Shown: positions 1-6,837 of the stretch, piece by piece
Layout: every line of letters starts with the position of its first letter
Position numbering within the stretch: position 1 is the first letter of the stretch
Origin: Candidatus Thalassarchaeaceae archaeon
GTDB lineage: Archaea; Thermoplasmatota; Poseidoniia; Poseidoniales; Thalassarchaeaceae
Reading direction: 5' to 3'
Assembly (NCBI GenBank): GCA_030747885.1
Contig: JASLJW010000045.1
Span: 1 to 8,311, forward strand
DNA length: 8,311 bases
Notes under the pieces: model-generated
Databases searched by the model: none
The model's input: only the letters and a program-made list of their open reading frames with translations
What the model was told of the DNA's origin: nothing
Made by a program: the position numbers and the translations under genes

Positions 1-482
1 TTTTGTATGCTTTCACTATTCATCGCATCAATGTGTAAATCCGCTGGTTCATCTACACCTGTTGGTGATGTTTCATTCAGATGGAACACTCCTGCTAATT
101 CAATGCTAATTTCTTCATATGCGCTATTATCTCCTGTATCATTTGCTCCTGCTTTCGCTAGGAATACCCCATACGAATCGTATGCTCGCATCAATGATTT
201 TGATTCCGCTGCACTTACTGAAATTCGTTGTGAACCATCTCCAGGTTCTAACCAGTACTCTGTTAGTGCTCCTCCTGATGATTCTGTGCCAGTAAAGTCA
301 AAGTTTACTTCAATCTCTTCTATCGAGGTCCCGTTGTTTGAATCCTTGACAAAATGTATGTTTCCAGGGGAGCCTTCCATGTCCACAGACATCTCAATAT
401 CTGATGTTGCTTCACCCCCCCCAATACAACCTGAAAAAACGAAACAAGAGGCCAAGATGATGACTAGGACCTTGTCGCGCAT
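1..482 (-). CDS. Lipoprotein of unknown function, C-terminus off left edge
   Basis: I do not recognise this family. Read on the minus strand, the frame stays open from the ATG at 482-480 to the left edge, giving 160 complete residues with no stop. The N-terminus is a bacterial-type lipoprotein signal: M-R-D-K, a hydrophobic stretch over residues 5-17, then a lipobox F-S-G-C with the lipidated Cys at residue 19, followed by a Gly-Gly-Gly spacer. The mature part is acidic and rich in Ser, Thr and Gly, with alternating beta-type segments (for example I-E-E-I-E-V-N-F-D-F near residue 50) and N-x-S/T sequons (NGT, NDT, NET). It is therefore probably a membrane-tethered, extracellular, beta-rich domain. 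A TATA-like element about 25 nt upstream of the ATG suggests a leaderless mRNA. The C-spacer run at 415-422 (G8 on the coding strand) is a possible slippage site. The lipoprotein call is firm; the function is unknown. Confidence 0.85.
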   Translation of the reverse strand, partial: MRDKVLVIILASCFVFSGCIGGGEATSDIEMSVDMEGSPGNIHFVKDSNNGTSIEEIEVNFDFTGTESSGGALTEYWLEPGDGSQRISVSAAESKSLMRAYDSYGVFLAKAGANDTGDNSAYEEISIELAGVFHLNETSPTGVDEPADLHIDAMNSESIQ

Positions 483-500
483 GAAATTTAATTCGCATTG

Positions 501-510
501 AGATAGATAA
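501..510 (-). promoter_or_regulatory. TATA-like box of the left-edge lipoprotein gene
   Basis: On the minus strand this reads TTATCTATCT. Its centre lies about 25 nt upstream of the lipoprotein ATG at 482. That is where an archaeal TATA box would sit if transcription began at or next to the start codon, and there is no Shine-Dalgarno-like stretch just upstream of the ATG. The call rests on position and composition only. Read-through from the tRNA gene upstream on the same strand is an alternative. Confidence 0.45.
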
Positions 511-535
511 GACCCTCGACTGAACGATGAGAAAC

Positions 536-613
536 TGGTAGCGAGGGATGGATTTGAACCATCGGTCTCCGGGTTATGAGCCCGACGGGATAACCAGACT
601 ACCCCACCTCGCT
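536..613 (-). tRNA. Initiator tRNA-Met (anticodon CAT), CCA encoded
   Basis: The minus strand folds into a complete cloverleaf. The acceptor stem AGCGAGG (613-607) pairs with CCTCGCT (546-540). The D arm has three G-C pairs and the GG of its loop. The anticodon loop is CTCATAA, giving anticodon CAT. The T arm is GATGG-TTCAAAT-CCATC. The discriminator A is at 539 and an encoded CCA at 538-536. Two hallmarks mark it as the initiator rather than elongator Met or tRNA-Ile2: the A1-U72 first pair typical of archaeal initiators, and three consecutive G-C pairs (G29-G31 with C39-C41) next to the anticodon loop. The T27-G43 wobble and the 13-22 T-T mismatch are the only weak pairs. No intron interrupts the anticodon loop. 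Confidence 0.96.
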
Positions 614-631
614 GCTTTTTCCGAATCTTGA

Positions 632-641
632 CTTGTATAAG
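632..641. promoter_or_regulatory. Near-palindromic TATA-like element between tRNA and pyrC
   Basis: The plus strand reads CTTGTATAAG and the minus strand CTTATACAAG, so both strands offer a TATA-like core. On the minus strand its centre lies about 24 nt upstream of the first tRNA base (613), the correct spacing for an archaeal TATA box. On the plus strand it lies about 31 nt upstream of the ATG at 669 and about 58 nt upstream of the ATG at 696 in the pyrC frame. The tRNA assignment is the stronger one. A second AT-rich candidate for pyrC is TTAATAT at 652-658. Confidence 0.5.
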
Positions 642-695
642 AAATCGTTAGTTAATATCGACGGGTTGATGGACTACAAATGGAATTTGAGATTG

Positions 696-2066
696 ATGAA
701 AGGAGGCCTGCTTGTACAAAATGCGATGATGGTTCTTCCTAACGGTATCAAAGAAGGTGATTTACGAGTCGAAAACGGCTTGATCAAAAGTATTGCCCCC
801 CATGGAGGCTTGGTTCCTGAGCAAGGTGAATTCGTCATTGATGCGACAGGGCTACATTTGCTGCCCGGAGTCATTGATCCGCATGTTCACTTCCGCGAAC
901 CAGGAAATCCAGAAAAGGAAGATCTGGAGAGTGGGAGTCGCGCAGCGGCAGCGGGAGGAATCACGGCGTTCCTAGATATGCCGAATACCATACCTAATGC
1001 GACCAAAATGGAGGTACTCCAAGACAAATTTCTTGCAGCATCACAAAAAGCAGTGACCCATAGTGGATTCTTCATCGGAGCTACATCTACTAATTTGGAT
1101 GATTTGATTCAAGCTGTTGGGACGCCTCAACGCCCCGATAATGCAGGAGTGTGTGGAATCAAGATTTTCATGGGGAGTAGCACTGGAGATTTGCTTGTCC
1201 ATGAACAGAAACATCTTGAGGAAATATTCGCAAATACCGCAGGCATCATAGCAACCCATGCTGAAGATGAGATGCGCCTGCAATCACGAATTGCTGAATT
1301 TAGCCATCGAACGGATATTGCCGCTCATGCAGAATGTCGAGATGTTGAATGTGCGCTATTAGCAACAAAACGGGCGTCGGCTTTAGCCAAGGATCACGAT
1401 CATCGCCTACACATCGTTCACCTAACAAGCGGTGCTGAAGCTGATTGGTTGGCCTCAAACAAAGGAAATCTCATCACCACTGAAGCCTGTGTCCAACACC
1501 TGACTTTCGACCAAAATGATGTCGAAGAGAGAGGAGTACGTTTGCTAATGAATCCTCCAATCCGCTATACTGAAGATAAGGAGACATTGTGGAAACGCCT
1601 CAAGGACGGTACCATTGATTGTGTCGTTACTGATCATGCGCCCCACACTTTAGAAGCAAAATCGATAGGATATCCGAAGGCGCCTGCTGGAATGCCAGGT
1701 GTTGAAACTTCACTACCTCTAATGCTCACACATGCAATGGATGAGAAGTGCAGTGTATCTGATGTAGTTCGTTGGATGTGTGAAAAGCCTGCTGAGGTAT
1801 ACAATATAGAAAATAAGGGATCACTCATCGAAGGATATGATGGTGATTTGACTCTGGTTGATTTAGAGACTCGCAGAACCATCACTGATGCAGATACTTG
1901 GACCAAAGTTGGGTGGACGCCTTATGCAGGATTTGAGCTCACTGGATTACCGATGTGGACCATCGTCGATGGAATCCCGGTACACAGTAGATCAAAGGAT
2001 GGTTCATTCAAAGGAAACTCATTAGTTAAACCAGGTCAAACCGGTCGACCTCTAAGATTCAGATGA
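696..2066 (+). CDS. pyrC: Dihydroorotase
   Basis: This enzyme interconverts N-carbamoyl-L-aspartate and L-dihydroorotate in de novo pyrimidine synthesis, in the cytoplasm. From the ATG at 696 it is 456 residues, of normal class I length. The cyclic amidohydrolase signatures are all present: D-P-H-V-H-F-R-E-P-G with metal ligands H63 and H65 and substrate-binding R67; D-M-P-N-T with N97; G-I-K-I-F-M-G-S with K156 as the likely carboxylated bridging lysine; T-H-A-E (H188); V-H-L-T-S-G (H242); M-N-P-P-I-R (N286); and T-D-H-A-P-H with catalytic D313. The terminal G-W-T-P-Y-A-G and L-T-G-L-P segments favour dihydroorotase over hydantoinase or allantoinase. The start is uncertain: ATG 696 places the first beta strand (L-L-V-Q-N-A) correctly, but in-frame ATG 669 adds nine residues and better suits a leaderless transcript from 632-641. 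Its last 15 nt overlap the convergent propeller gene. No other pyrimidine genes are nearby. Confidence 0.93.
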   Translation: MKGGLLVQNAMMVLPNGIKEGDLRVENGLIKSIAPHGGLVPEQGEFVIDATGLHLLPGVIDPHVHFREPGNPEKEDLESGSRAAAAGGITAFLDMPNTIPNATKMEVLQDKFLAASQKAVTHSGFFIGATSTNLDDLIQAVGTPQRPDNAGVCGIKIFMGSSTGDLLVHEQKHLEEIFANTAGIIATHAEDEMRLQSRIAEFSHRTDIAAHAECRDVECALLATKRASALAKDHDHRLHIVHLTSGAEADWLASNKGNLITTEACVQHLTFDQNDVEERGVRLLMNPPIRYTEDKETLWKRLKDGTIDCVVTDHAPHTLEAKSIGYPKAPAGMPGVETSLPLMLTHAMDEKCSVSDVVRWMCEKPAEVYNIENKGSLIEGYDGDLTLVDLETRRTITDADTWTKVGWTPYAGFELTGLPMWTIVDGIPVHSRSKDGSFKGNSLVKPGQTGRPLRFR

Positions 2067-4517
2067 TTCTTTTTCTGGTTCGGCACCATCTGAAGAGGTT
2101 CCGGAAGATGTCGATGCTCCATCATAATACGCTACAGGATCATCCTCAGGTAAATCAACTGTAACTATATGTGAAAGATTATCAGTCAAGTGGACAGTCA
2201 TTCCTGCAGAAGAAATTGCGTAGATATAATCGCCCATAAAGATTGAACGACGGATGTCTGTATTGGAATACCAGTATTCTTGGACACCATCTCCATAGAG
2301 TGAAGAATGATCCACTTCCCCATGTGCAGTCAATGATTGATTTTCAACATCGACATTAACTAACTTCAACATCGAAACGAATTCATATCCATAGTAAGTG
2401 TATGTTCGATCATTTTCTACTACCGTATCGTAAACATAACGATGGGTAGAAAGTGGTACCGCAAGTAGATTTTCAGGAGCCCAATAGTTGAACGCCTTGT
2501 GCTCATATGTTGCCTCTGACCATGACCACGACCAACCACAAGAACGAATCTCAGCACAATTATCATCTAAATAACCTGGAGATAATGATAGAGAATCGGC
2601 CAATCTTGGATTCTCCAAATCACTAACATCGAATAGACTAATCTGGGTTTGAGACCAATCGAGACCAAATCCATCATCTCCCGCAGGGCCAATTCCAATC
2701 GTTAGAAGTAGATCCTCGTTGAGGGGATGGATGTAAGTGGAAACTCCAGGCACCTCTAATTCTCCGAGAATTGTCGGATTGCTTGGATCTGAAAGATCTA
2801 TTGTCCACAACGGATCGATATTTCGGAACGTTACAAGATAACCTATTTCGCCAACAAAGCGGGCGCTCCAAATTCGCTCACCACAGGCAATATCATTGAT
2901 TTCCCCAACCACACTTAGAGAACCTTCTCCATCGTCTTGTAGCACAGTTACATGATTGGATGGGCCAAGACAATCAGGAATCTCAGGTTCAATTATGATT
3001 TCATCACTTTCTCCCGATACAACTGAATCAACGGCAACAGCAATGTCTTCCATGACATCAAGTGTAGCCATCCACCATCTACCCCAATTATCAGAAGTAG
3101 AGGCAACCCGAATACTTCCATTGTACTCAGAAATAGAGAATTGATCCTGAACATCACCTTTTACACGTCCAGAACCAATATATTCAGTGTTGGCGGGCTC
3201 AGAAATATCGAAAGCATGAATGTTGGTCTCATCTTCATATTCTTCACCGGTGCCCCAATACCACCACCAATCATTGGCAGGCTCTGCAAGAACCATCATG
3301 TTCCCAGATGCGTATACGTTAACCCAAGATGATGCAATATGGTCAACTTGCAAAGTGGTTTCTTCCTCAAACAACCCAATGGTTGCAATAGTAGTGAAAC
3401 CTCGTGACATGACATCCTCTGCGGATGAAAATTCGCTACAATCACCCGCAGTAACTGCATGAGTGAAAACACCATCATCAGTTCTCTCATGTATCCGAGG
3501 TGAAAAGTCTTCCAAAGTCAAACCATTAACTAATTCGCGATTATCATTGATGGCTTTGGTAACAGAAACGTTCCAAATGTCCATACGTTCGTATCGATCA
3601 TTAATTTCCCAATAATTCGAAGGTAATTCTGGATATGTGAGAAGGCCATCGACATACGTATCTGCATGAGTCACACTTCGAACGGTTCCATTCACCAACC
3701 TAGCTGTATGATAATAGCCTTCGATGTAAATTTCTCGTTCTACTTCAGGAACACTACGATTTGAAACATCCACAACAGTATACTTGACCAAGTTGGAAAT
3801 TCTATAGTTGTAGTATCCCCATTCATCTAGTTGATCAATAGACATGATTTCTCTGAGAGGATCATCAGATTCAAGATTCCAATAGTAAACGCTGGAAACG
3901 ATTACCAAACGATCTTCGTCAATGAGCATTTGAGTAGGTGTTCCTTCAAGACTCATGTTGGAAAGCATCTCTAATTGACCAAACTCAGGAACGCCTAGAA
4001 TGACTAATTTGCCATTGTTAAGAACATAAATCCAACGACCATCAGTCTTCATAAAATCAGCTTCATCCACTCCCTGTTCCTGATTATTTGTTCCTGAGAA
4101 ATCCGTTCCTGCAACTGGAGGTTCTCCTGAATTTGAATCAGTTGAACCAACCGATGGAGAACTTATCCCAATATCTCCATCATCAAATGCTGCTCCTTCT
4201 GCAATTGCGCCGTCCATCATCATATCATCTGCACGATAATAATAGGAATCGGTCCAATGCCAATACGCATTCTGATCCAATGAAACTAAGGATTCTTCAA
4301 ATGCTGCATTTCGAAGGTCTTCGAGAAGATTTGTGCACTCATCATATTGAACTAATGCAGGAGATGAACGAGTCCTTTCACCTAATTCCAGTGATGGGTA
4401 ATCATCATCTGAACCTTCTATTTCAGATATTATATCATCAAATGCTCGTAGACAACCAGATAGACTACAAAATAGCAGAAGTAAAGTCAGTACTAGTGCA
4501 TTATTCCCACGGCTCAT
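2052..4517 (-). CDS. Lipoprotein with C-terminal beta-propeller domain (COG4880/Beta_propel type)
   Basis: This 821-residue protein is exported and lipid-anchored: a hydrophobic segment over residues 7-18 ends in the lipobox L-S-G-C with Cys22. Residues 23-142 form an acidic, probably extended stalk. From residue 143 it carries the entry signature of the secreted beta-propeller family distantly related to WD40: T-N-N-Q-E-Q-G-V-D-E-A-D-F-M-K-T-D-G followed by W-I-Y-V-L. The family's other landmark, R-F-V-G-E-I-G-Y-L-V-T-F through I-D-L-S-D-P-S-N-P and V-P-G-V-S-T-Y-I-H-P-L, spans about 553-599. The propeller then runs to about residue 788, before an acidic Ser-rich end. Seven N-x-S/T sequons (N187, 253, 276, 316, 466, 727, 780) and six cysteines beyond the signal suggest glycosylation and disulfides outside the cell. 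Aromatic clusters stand out at 417-421 (W-W-W-Y-W) and 662-666. The biochemical role of the family is not established. It overlaps pyrC by 15 nt at the 3' end. Confidence 0.9.
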   Translation of the reverse strand: MSRGNNALVLTLLLLFCSLSGCLRAFDDIISEIEGSDDDYPSLELGERTRSSPALVQYDECTNLLEDLRNAAFEESLVSLDQNAYWHWTDSYYYRADDMMMDGAIAEGAAFDDGDIGISSPSVGSTDSNSGEPPVAGTDFSGTNNQEQGVDEADFMKTDGRWIYVLNNGKLVILGVPEFGQLEMLSNMSLEGTPTQMLIDEDRLVIVSSVYYWNLESDDPLREIMSIDQLDEWGYYNYRISNLVKYTVVDVSNRSVPEVEREIYIEGYYHTARLVNGTVRSVTHADTYVDGLLTYPELPSNYWEINDRYERMDIWNVSVTKAINDNRELVNGLTLEDFSPRIHERTDDGVFTHAVTAGDCSEFSSAEDVMSRGFTTIATIGLFEEETTLQVDHIASSWVNVYASGNMMVLAEPANDWWWYWGTGEEYEDETNIHAFDISEPANTEYIGSGRVKGDVQDQFSISEYNGSIRVASTSDNWGRWWMATLDVMEDIAVAVDSVVSGESDEIIIEPEIPDCLGPSNHVTVLQDDGEGSLSVVGEINDIACGERIWSARFVGEIGYLVTFRNIDPLWTIDLSDPSNPTILGELEVPGVSTYIHPLNEDLLLTIGIGPAGDDGFGLDWSQTQISLFDVSDLENPRLADSLSLSPGYLDDNCAEIRSCGWSWSWSEATYEHKAFNYWAPENLLAVPLSTHRYVYDTVVENDRTYTYYGYEFVSMLKLVNVDVENQSLTAHGEVDHSSLYGDGVQEYWYSNTDIRRSIFMGDYIYAISSAGMTVHLTDNLSHIVTVDLPEDDPVAYYDGASTSSGTSSDGAEPEKESSES
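2067..2075 (+). terminator. T-rich tract just after pyrC stop, possible terminator
   Basis: TTCTTTTTC follows the pyrC TGA directly. Archaeal termination often uses T-runs without a hairpin. A weak inverted repeat (AGGTC 2033-2037, GACCT 2047-2051, 9-nt loop) lies upstream but is too far away to form a classical hairpin-plus-T unit. The tract also encodes Glu/Lys/Ser codons of the convergent gene, so it may be coincidental. Confidence 0.3.
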
Positions 4518-4533
4518 GGGAAATCTATGACCC

Positions 4534-4543
4534 GATAAGATAT
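4534..4543 (-). promoter_or_regulatory. TATA-like box of the beta-propeller lipoprotein gene
   Basis: The minus strand reads ATATCTTATC, centred about 22-24 nt upstream of the ATG at 4517. It resembles the element before the left-edge lipoprotein (TTATCTATCT) in both core and distance. The leader between it and the ATG lacks a convincing Shine-Dalgarno sequence, which fits a leaderless mRNA. Confidence 0.45.
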
Positions 4544-4551
4544 GAACGCCT

Positions 4552-4588
4552 CGGTATTTTGATTCGGATTCGGACGCGGATTGAATAA
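4552..4588 (+). promoter_or_regulatory. Possible promoter region of the M29-like gene
   Basis: Two weak AT-rich candidates lie here. GGTATTTTGATT (4553-4564) would put a start near the in-frame TTG at 4581. TTGAATAAC (4581-4589) lies about 24 nt before the ATG at 4608. Between them is a small GATTCG direct repeat. Neither is decisive. The region is shared with the divergent propeller gene, whose own element is at 4534-4543. Confidence 0.25.
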
Positions 4589-4607
4589 CAACCCCTACCT
4601 TTGGGGG

Positions 4608-5618
4608 ATGAGTACAATGGGGGCGGCCGACGAAGATGTGGATTCGCTCGCTGCAGATTCGGGTGATGAAGAGAAATTACGCGCTTCCGCAAAAACGGTC
4701 ATCGAGACTTGTATGCAATTACGGAGCCACGAGAATTTACTGGTAATCACTGACCCAAACACAGCAGAAATTGGCCAAGTTCTCTACGAAGCAGGTTCCC
4801 AAGTTTCCGATCGTGTGCTCATGGTAATGATGCCTAGTACTCACAGACATGGGCAAGAACCACCTGCTCCCGTTGCCGACCTCATGAGAAGACAACATGT
4901 TGTAATCGCGGCTACCCGATACTCACTAACTCATACAAGAGCCAGATTAATTTCTTCAAAGGATGGGGCTCGAATTGCTACCATGCCAGGTGTAACTCGA
5001 TCGATGTTTATCGAAGGAGGGATGACTACTGACTTCGATGTCCTACAGACCCAAATTGCTGGCATGGCTAGAATACTAAGGAAACACAGGGGTATTTCCA
5101 TCAAGAATAATGATGGAGATTCTTTGGAATTTACAATCTCGGGACGGTGGAATCTAGAGGACAATGGAATCTGCAACAGACCTGGACAAGTAACGAATTT
5201 ACCGGCTGGTAAAATCTTTGCAGATGTCAAGCCAGAAAGTGTAAATGGAGTAATGAAAATCAATGGAACTTGGGACTCAATATCGATTAGTGAACCAATA
5301 TGTGTCATTATTGATGAAGGGCGGGTTGTCGACATTCAGGCCCCAGATGAGGGGGTTCTGAATGAACAAATTTTGGAATTTATAGACGAAAATAGGGATT
5401 CCATAAAGATGGTCGAATTTGGATTTGGAATGAATCCTAAGGCAAGAATCTCAGGAAGTGCTCTTGAAGATGAGAAGGTGTTAGGAAGTTGTTACATTGT
5501 TCTTCAACAGCCTGCTTCAAGACGGTCACATGAAATTAGAGCAACTGGAATTCTGATTGATCCAACAGTGATGTTAGGTGATTACAATCTAATCGAAAAC
5601 GGCAAATTCAATGAATAA
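4608..5618 (+). CDS. M29-family (aminopeptidase-like) protein with degenerate metal site
   Basis: It is 336 residues from ATG 4608. The fold resembles the thermophilic M29 aminopeptidase group (COG2309). There is a Rossmann-like N-terminal half (N-L-L-V-I-T-D-P near residues 43-50). The C-terminal half keeps the family framework: R-P-G-Q-V-T-N-L-P-A-G-K-I-F (191-204), E-F-G-F-G-M-N-P-K-A-R-I-S-G (270-283), L-E-D-E-K-V-L-G (286-293), and D-P-T-V ending near 321. Against the usual consensus several metal ligands look replaced: the Glu of N-L-P-x-G-E is Lys202, the His of V-H-I-x-x-G is Tyr296, and the H-x-D pair is Arg311/Thr313. Only Glu270 seems kept. It is therefore probably not an active peptidase, although His308 could be recruited. 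The start is uncertain: ATG 4617 has a purine-rich GGGGGATGA 5 nt upstream, and TTG 4581 is also in frame. Its stop directly abuts that of the convergent zinc-ribbon gene. Confidence 0.75.
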   Translation: MSTMGAADEDVDSLAADSGDEEKLRASAKTVIETCMQLRSHENLLVITDPNTAEIGQVLYEAGSQVSDRVLMVMMPSTHRHGQEPPAPVADLMRRQHVVIAATRYSLTHTRARLISSKDGARIATMPGVTRSMFIEGGMTTDFDVLQTQIAGMARILRKHRGISIKNNDGDSLEFTISGRWNLEDNGICNRPGQVTNLPAGKIFADVKPESVNGVMKINGTWDSISISEPICVIIDEGRVVDIQAPDEGVLNEQILEFIDENRDSIKMVEFGFGMNPKARISGSALEDEKVLGSCYIVLQQPASRRSHEIRATGILIDPTVMLGDYNLIENGKFNE

Positions 5619-6833
5619 TCAAATCAATGCGTTTGAACAAACTGGGCAATGTCGCCAATGATGTTCCACTCCAATTCCACAAGATGCACAGTAAACACCT
5701 GTCTGAATTGTAGACCTAACCCCTGGAGTCCCCCTCCCTCTAACTTTACCTGTACCTGCTGGCCGAGGAGGCACAGCAGGCGAGCCAAAGGTTGGCTGAC
5801 CAGAAGGTATTGCACCGAAACTTGGATTGCCACTAGGTGGTTCAAAAGAAGGAGTTCCGAAAGATTTGGAGGAACCTACTGGAGCTCTGGCAGGAGCCAA
5901 CATCGATGGTGTTGGAGTTGATGAAGAAGTATCTACAGGTTGCGCTGGTGAAGGGACTGACGGTTCTGCTGCTGCAAATGCTGAACCGAGAACATCTTCT
6001 TCTTGTGGGATGGTCGACTCATGAGAAGAGACTGTGTGCTGTTCTGAAACCGGAGGTGATGAGGAGAATGCTGCTGCTAATGCATCTTCAGCAGTAGATA
6101 TAGGTGGAGAATGTGGTGTTGAAGGTATTTCTTGAACTGTTGTATCTTCTACCGTAGAGGTCGTTTCTACTACTGCTACTGGTTCAGGAGGCGCTGGTTT
6201 TGGTAAATCCTTTGGAGCCTCGATGACTTTCATGGCCACATTGGTCGTCCCCAATACAGATAATCCTCCTACTTCCAAGGTCTCTTTCGCCTTCTTCAAA
6301 ACCTGATCAAGTTGATGGTGTAAGGCAATCAATCGTACTCTATTGGTATCAGGATCATTTACCATCTCATTGAATGCAGCGAGATAGATGTCCAATTCTT
6401 TGATTCCACCAATTGTATGTCCTATCGATAACATCTTCAAAAGACGGAATGGATCATTGAATGCATCAATTGCATTTCTTTCTTCAATTGGAATTCCTGG
6501 GTCTGTTCCTTGGTTTCCTTCAGAGTCCTCTTGGCCTAAATACAAGCGAAGACCGTCAGTCATTGTGAATATCTCAAAGGGGCCTGAAAGAAGGTAGTAA
6601 ATCTCACCGGATTCACATTCAAGTCTCTCTGAAACTACATCAAAGTCGAATGAATCTGTTAACAACAAGTCACTGGTAAGAGTGAGAAATTCTCCAAGTC
6701 CGTTGAGACGATCGGTCGTGTTCAGCCGCATGATTAAATCAGCAGTCTTTGTAACACCGAAATACGCCGATGTCTCATCGACATCGATTCCGTCAGAGGG
6801 AAGAGCTGCCCCCTCAATTTCTGCCTCAGACAT
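5619..6833 (-). CDS. Zinc-ribbon protein with unrecognised N-terminal domain and long disordered linker
   Basis: It is 404 residues with no signal peptide or membrane segment, so presumably cytoplasmic. Residues 20-205 look like a folded, mostly helical domain that I do not recognise. It includes a segment I-Y-Y-L-L-S-G-P-F-E-I-F-T-M-T-D-G-L (78-95), where 'tmtdGLrLYLG' suggests a beta hairpin, and a helical run at 165-188. Residues 206-372 are a Pro/Ser/Thr/Ala-rich linker with two copies of an E-D-x-L-x-x-A-F motif (249-256, 279-286) and three S/T-F-G units (324-350). The C-terminus is a single zinc ribbon, C-A-S-C (382, 385) and C-P-V-C (396, 399), with three His between the pairs. The ATG at 6833 is preceded by a good Shine-Dalgarno sequence. 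It lies 59 nt downstream of the TSP3 gene on the same strand and is probably co-transcribed. Such ribbons mediate protein or nucleic-acid contacts; the actual role is unknown. Confidence 0.8.
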   Translation of the reverse strand: MSEAEIEGAALPSDGIDVDETSAYFGVTKTADLIMRLNTTDRLNGLGEFLTLTSDLLLTDSFDFDVVSERLECESGEIYYLLSGPFEIFTMTDGLRLYLGQEDSEGNQGTDPGIPIEERNAIDAFNDPFRLLKMLSIGHTIGGIKELDIYLAAFNEMVNDPDTNRVRLIALHHQLDQVLKKAKETLEVGGLSVLGTTNVAMKVIEAPKDLPKPAPPEPVAVVETTSTVEDTTVQEIPSTPHSPPISTAEDALAAAFSSSPPVSEQHTVSSHESTIPQEEDVLGSAFAAAEPSVPSPAQPVDTSSSTPTPSMLAPARAPVGSSKSFGTPSFEPPSGNPSFGAIPSGQPTFGSPAVPPRPAGTGKVRGRGTPGVRSTIQTGVYCASCGIGVEHHWRHCPVCSNALI

Positions 6834-6837
6834 ATAT

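Noticed and set aside
7..501. 164-residue plus-strand open frame at the left edge
   Set aside because: It is antisense to the minus-strand lipoprotein frame, which has a clear signal peptide and lipobox; the plus-strand product shows no domain and its end runs past the lipoprotein start.
633..695. Pyrimidine gene start at TTG 633
   Set aside because: The extra 21 residues do not resemble a dihydroorotase N-terminus, and the TTG lies within the TATA-like element; ATG 696 or 669 is better.
2033..2051. Inverted repeat AGGTC...GACCT as a hairpin terminator
   Set aside because: The stem has only five pairs, lies inside pyrC coding sequence, and no T-run follows directly on either strand.
4088..4588. 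166-residue plus-strand open frame upstream of the M29-like gene
   Set aside because: It is antisense to the N-terminal part of the propeller lipoprotein; its Leu/Gln/His-rich product is typical of a shadow frame.
4931..5335. 134-residue minus-strand open frame
   Set aside because: It lies inside the M29-like gene, whose product has recognisable family motifs; no start signal or domain supports the antisense frame.
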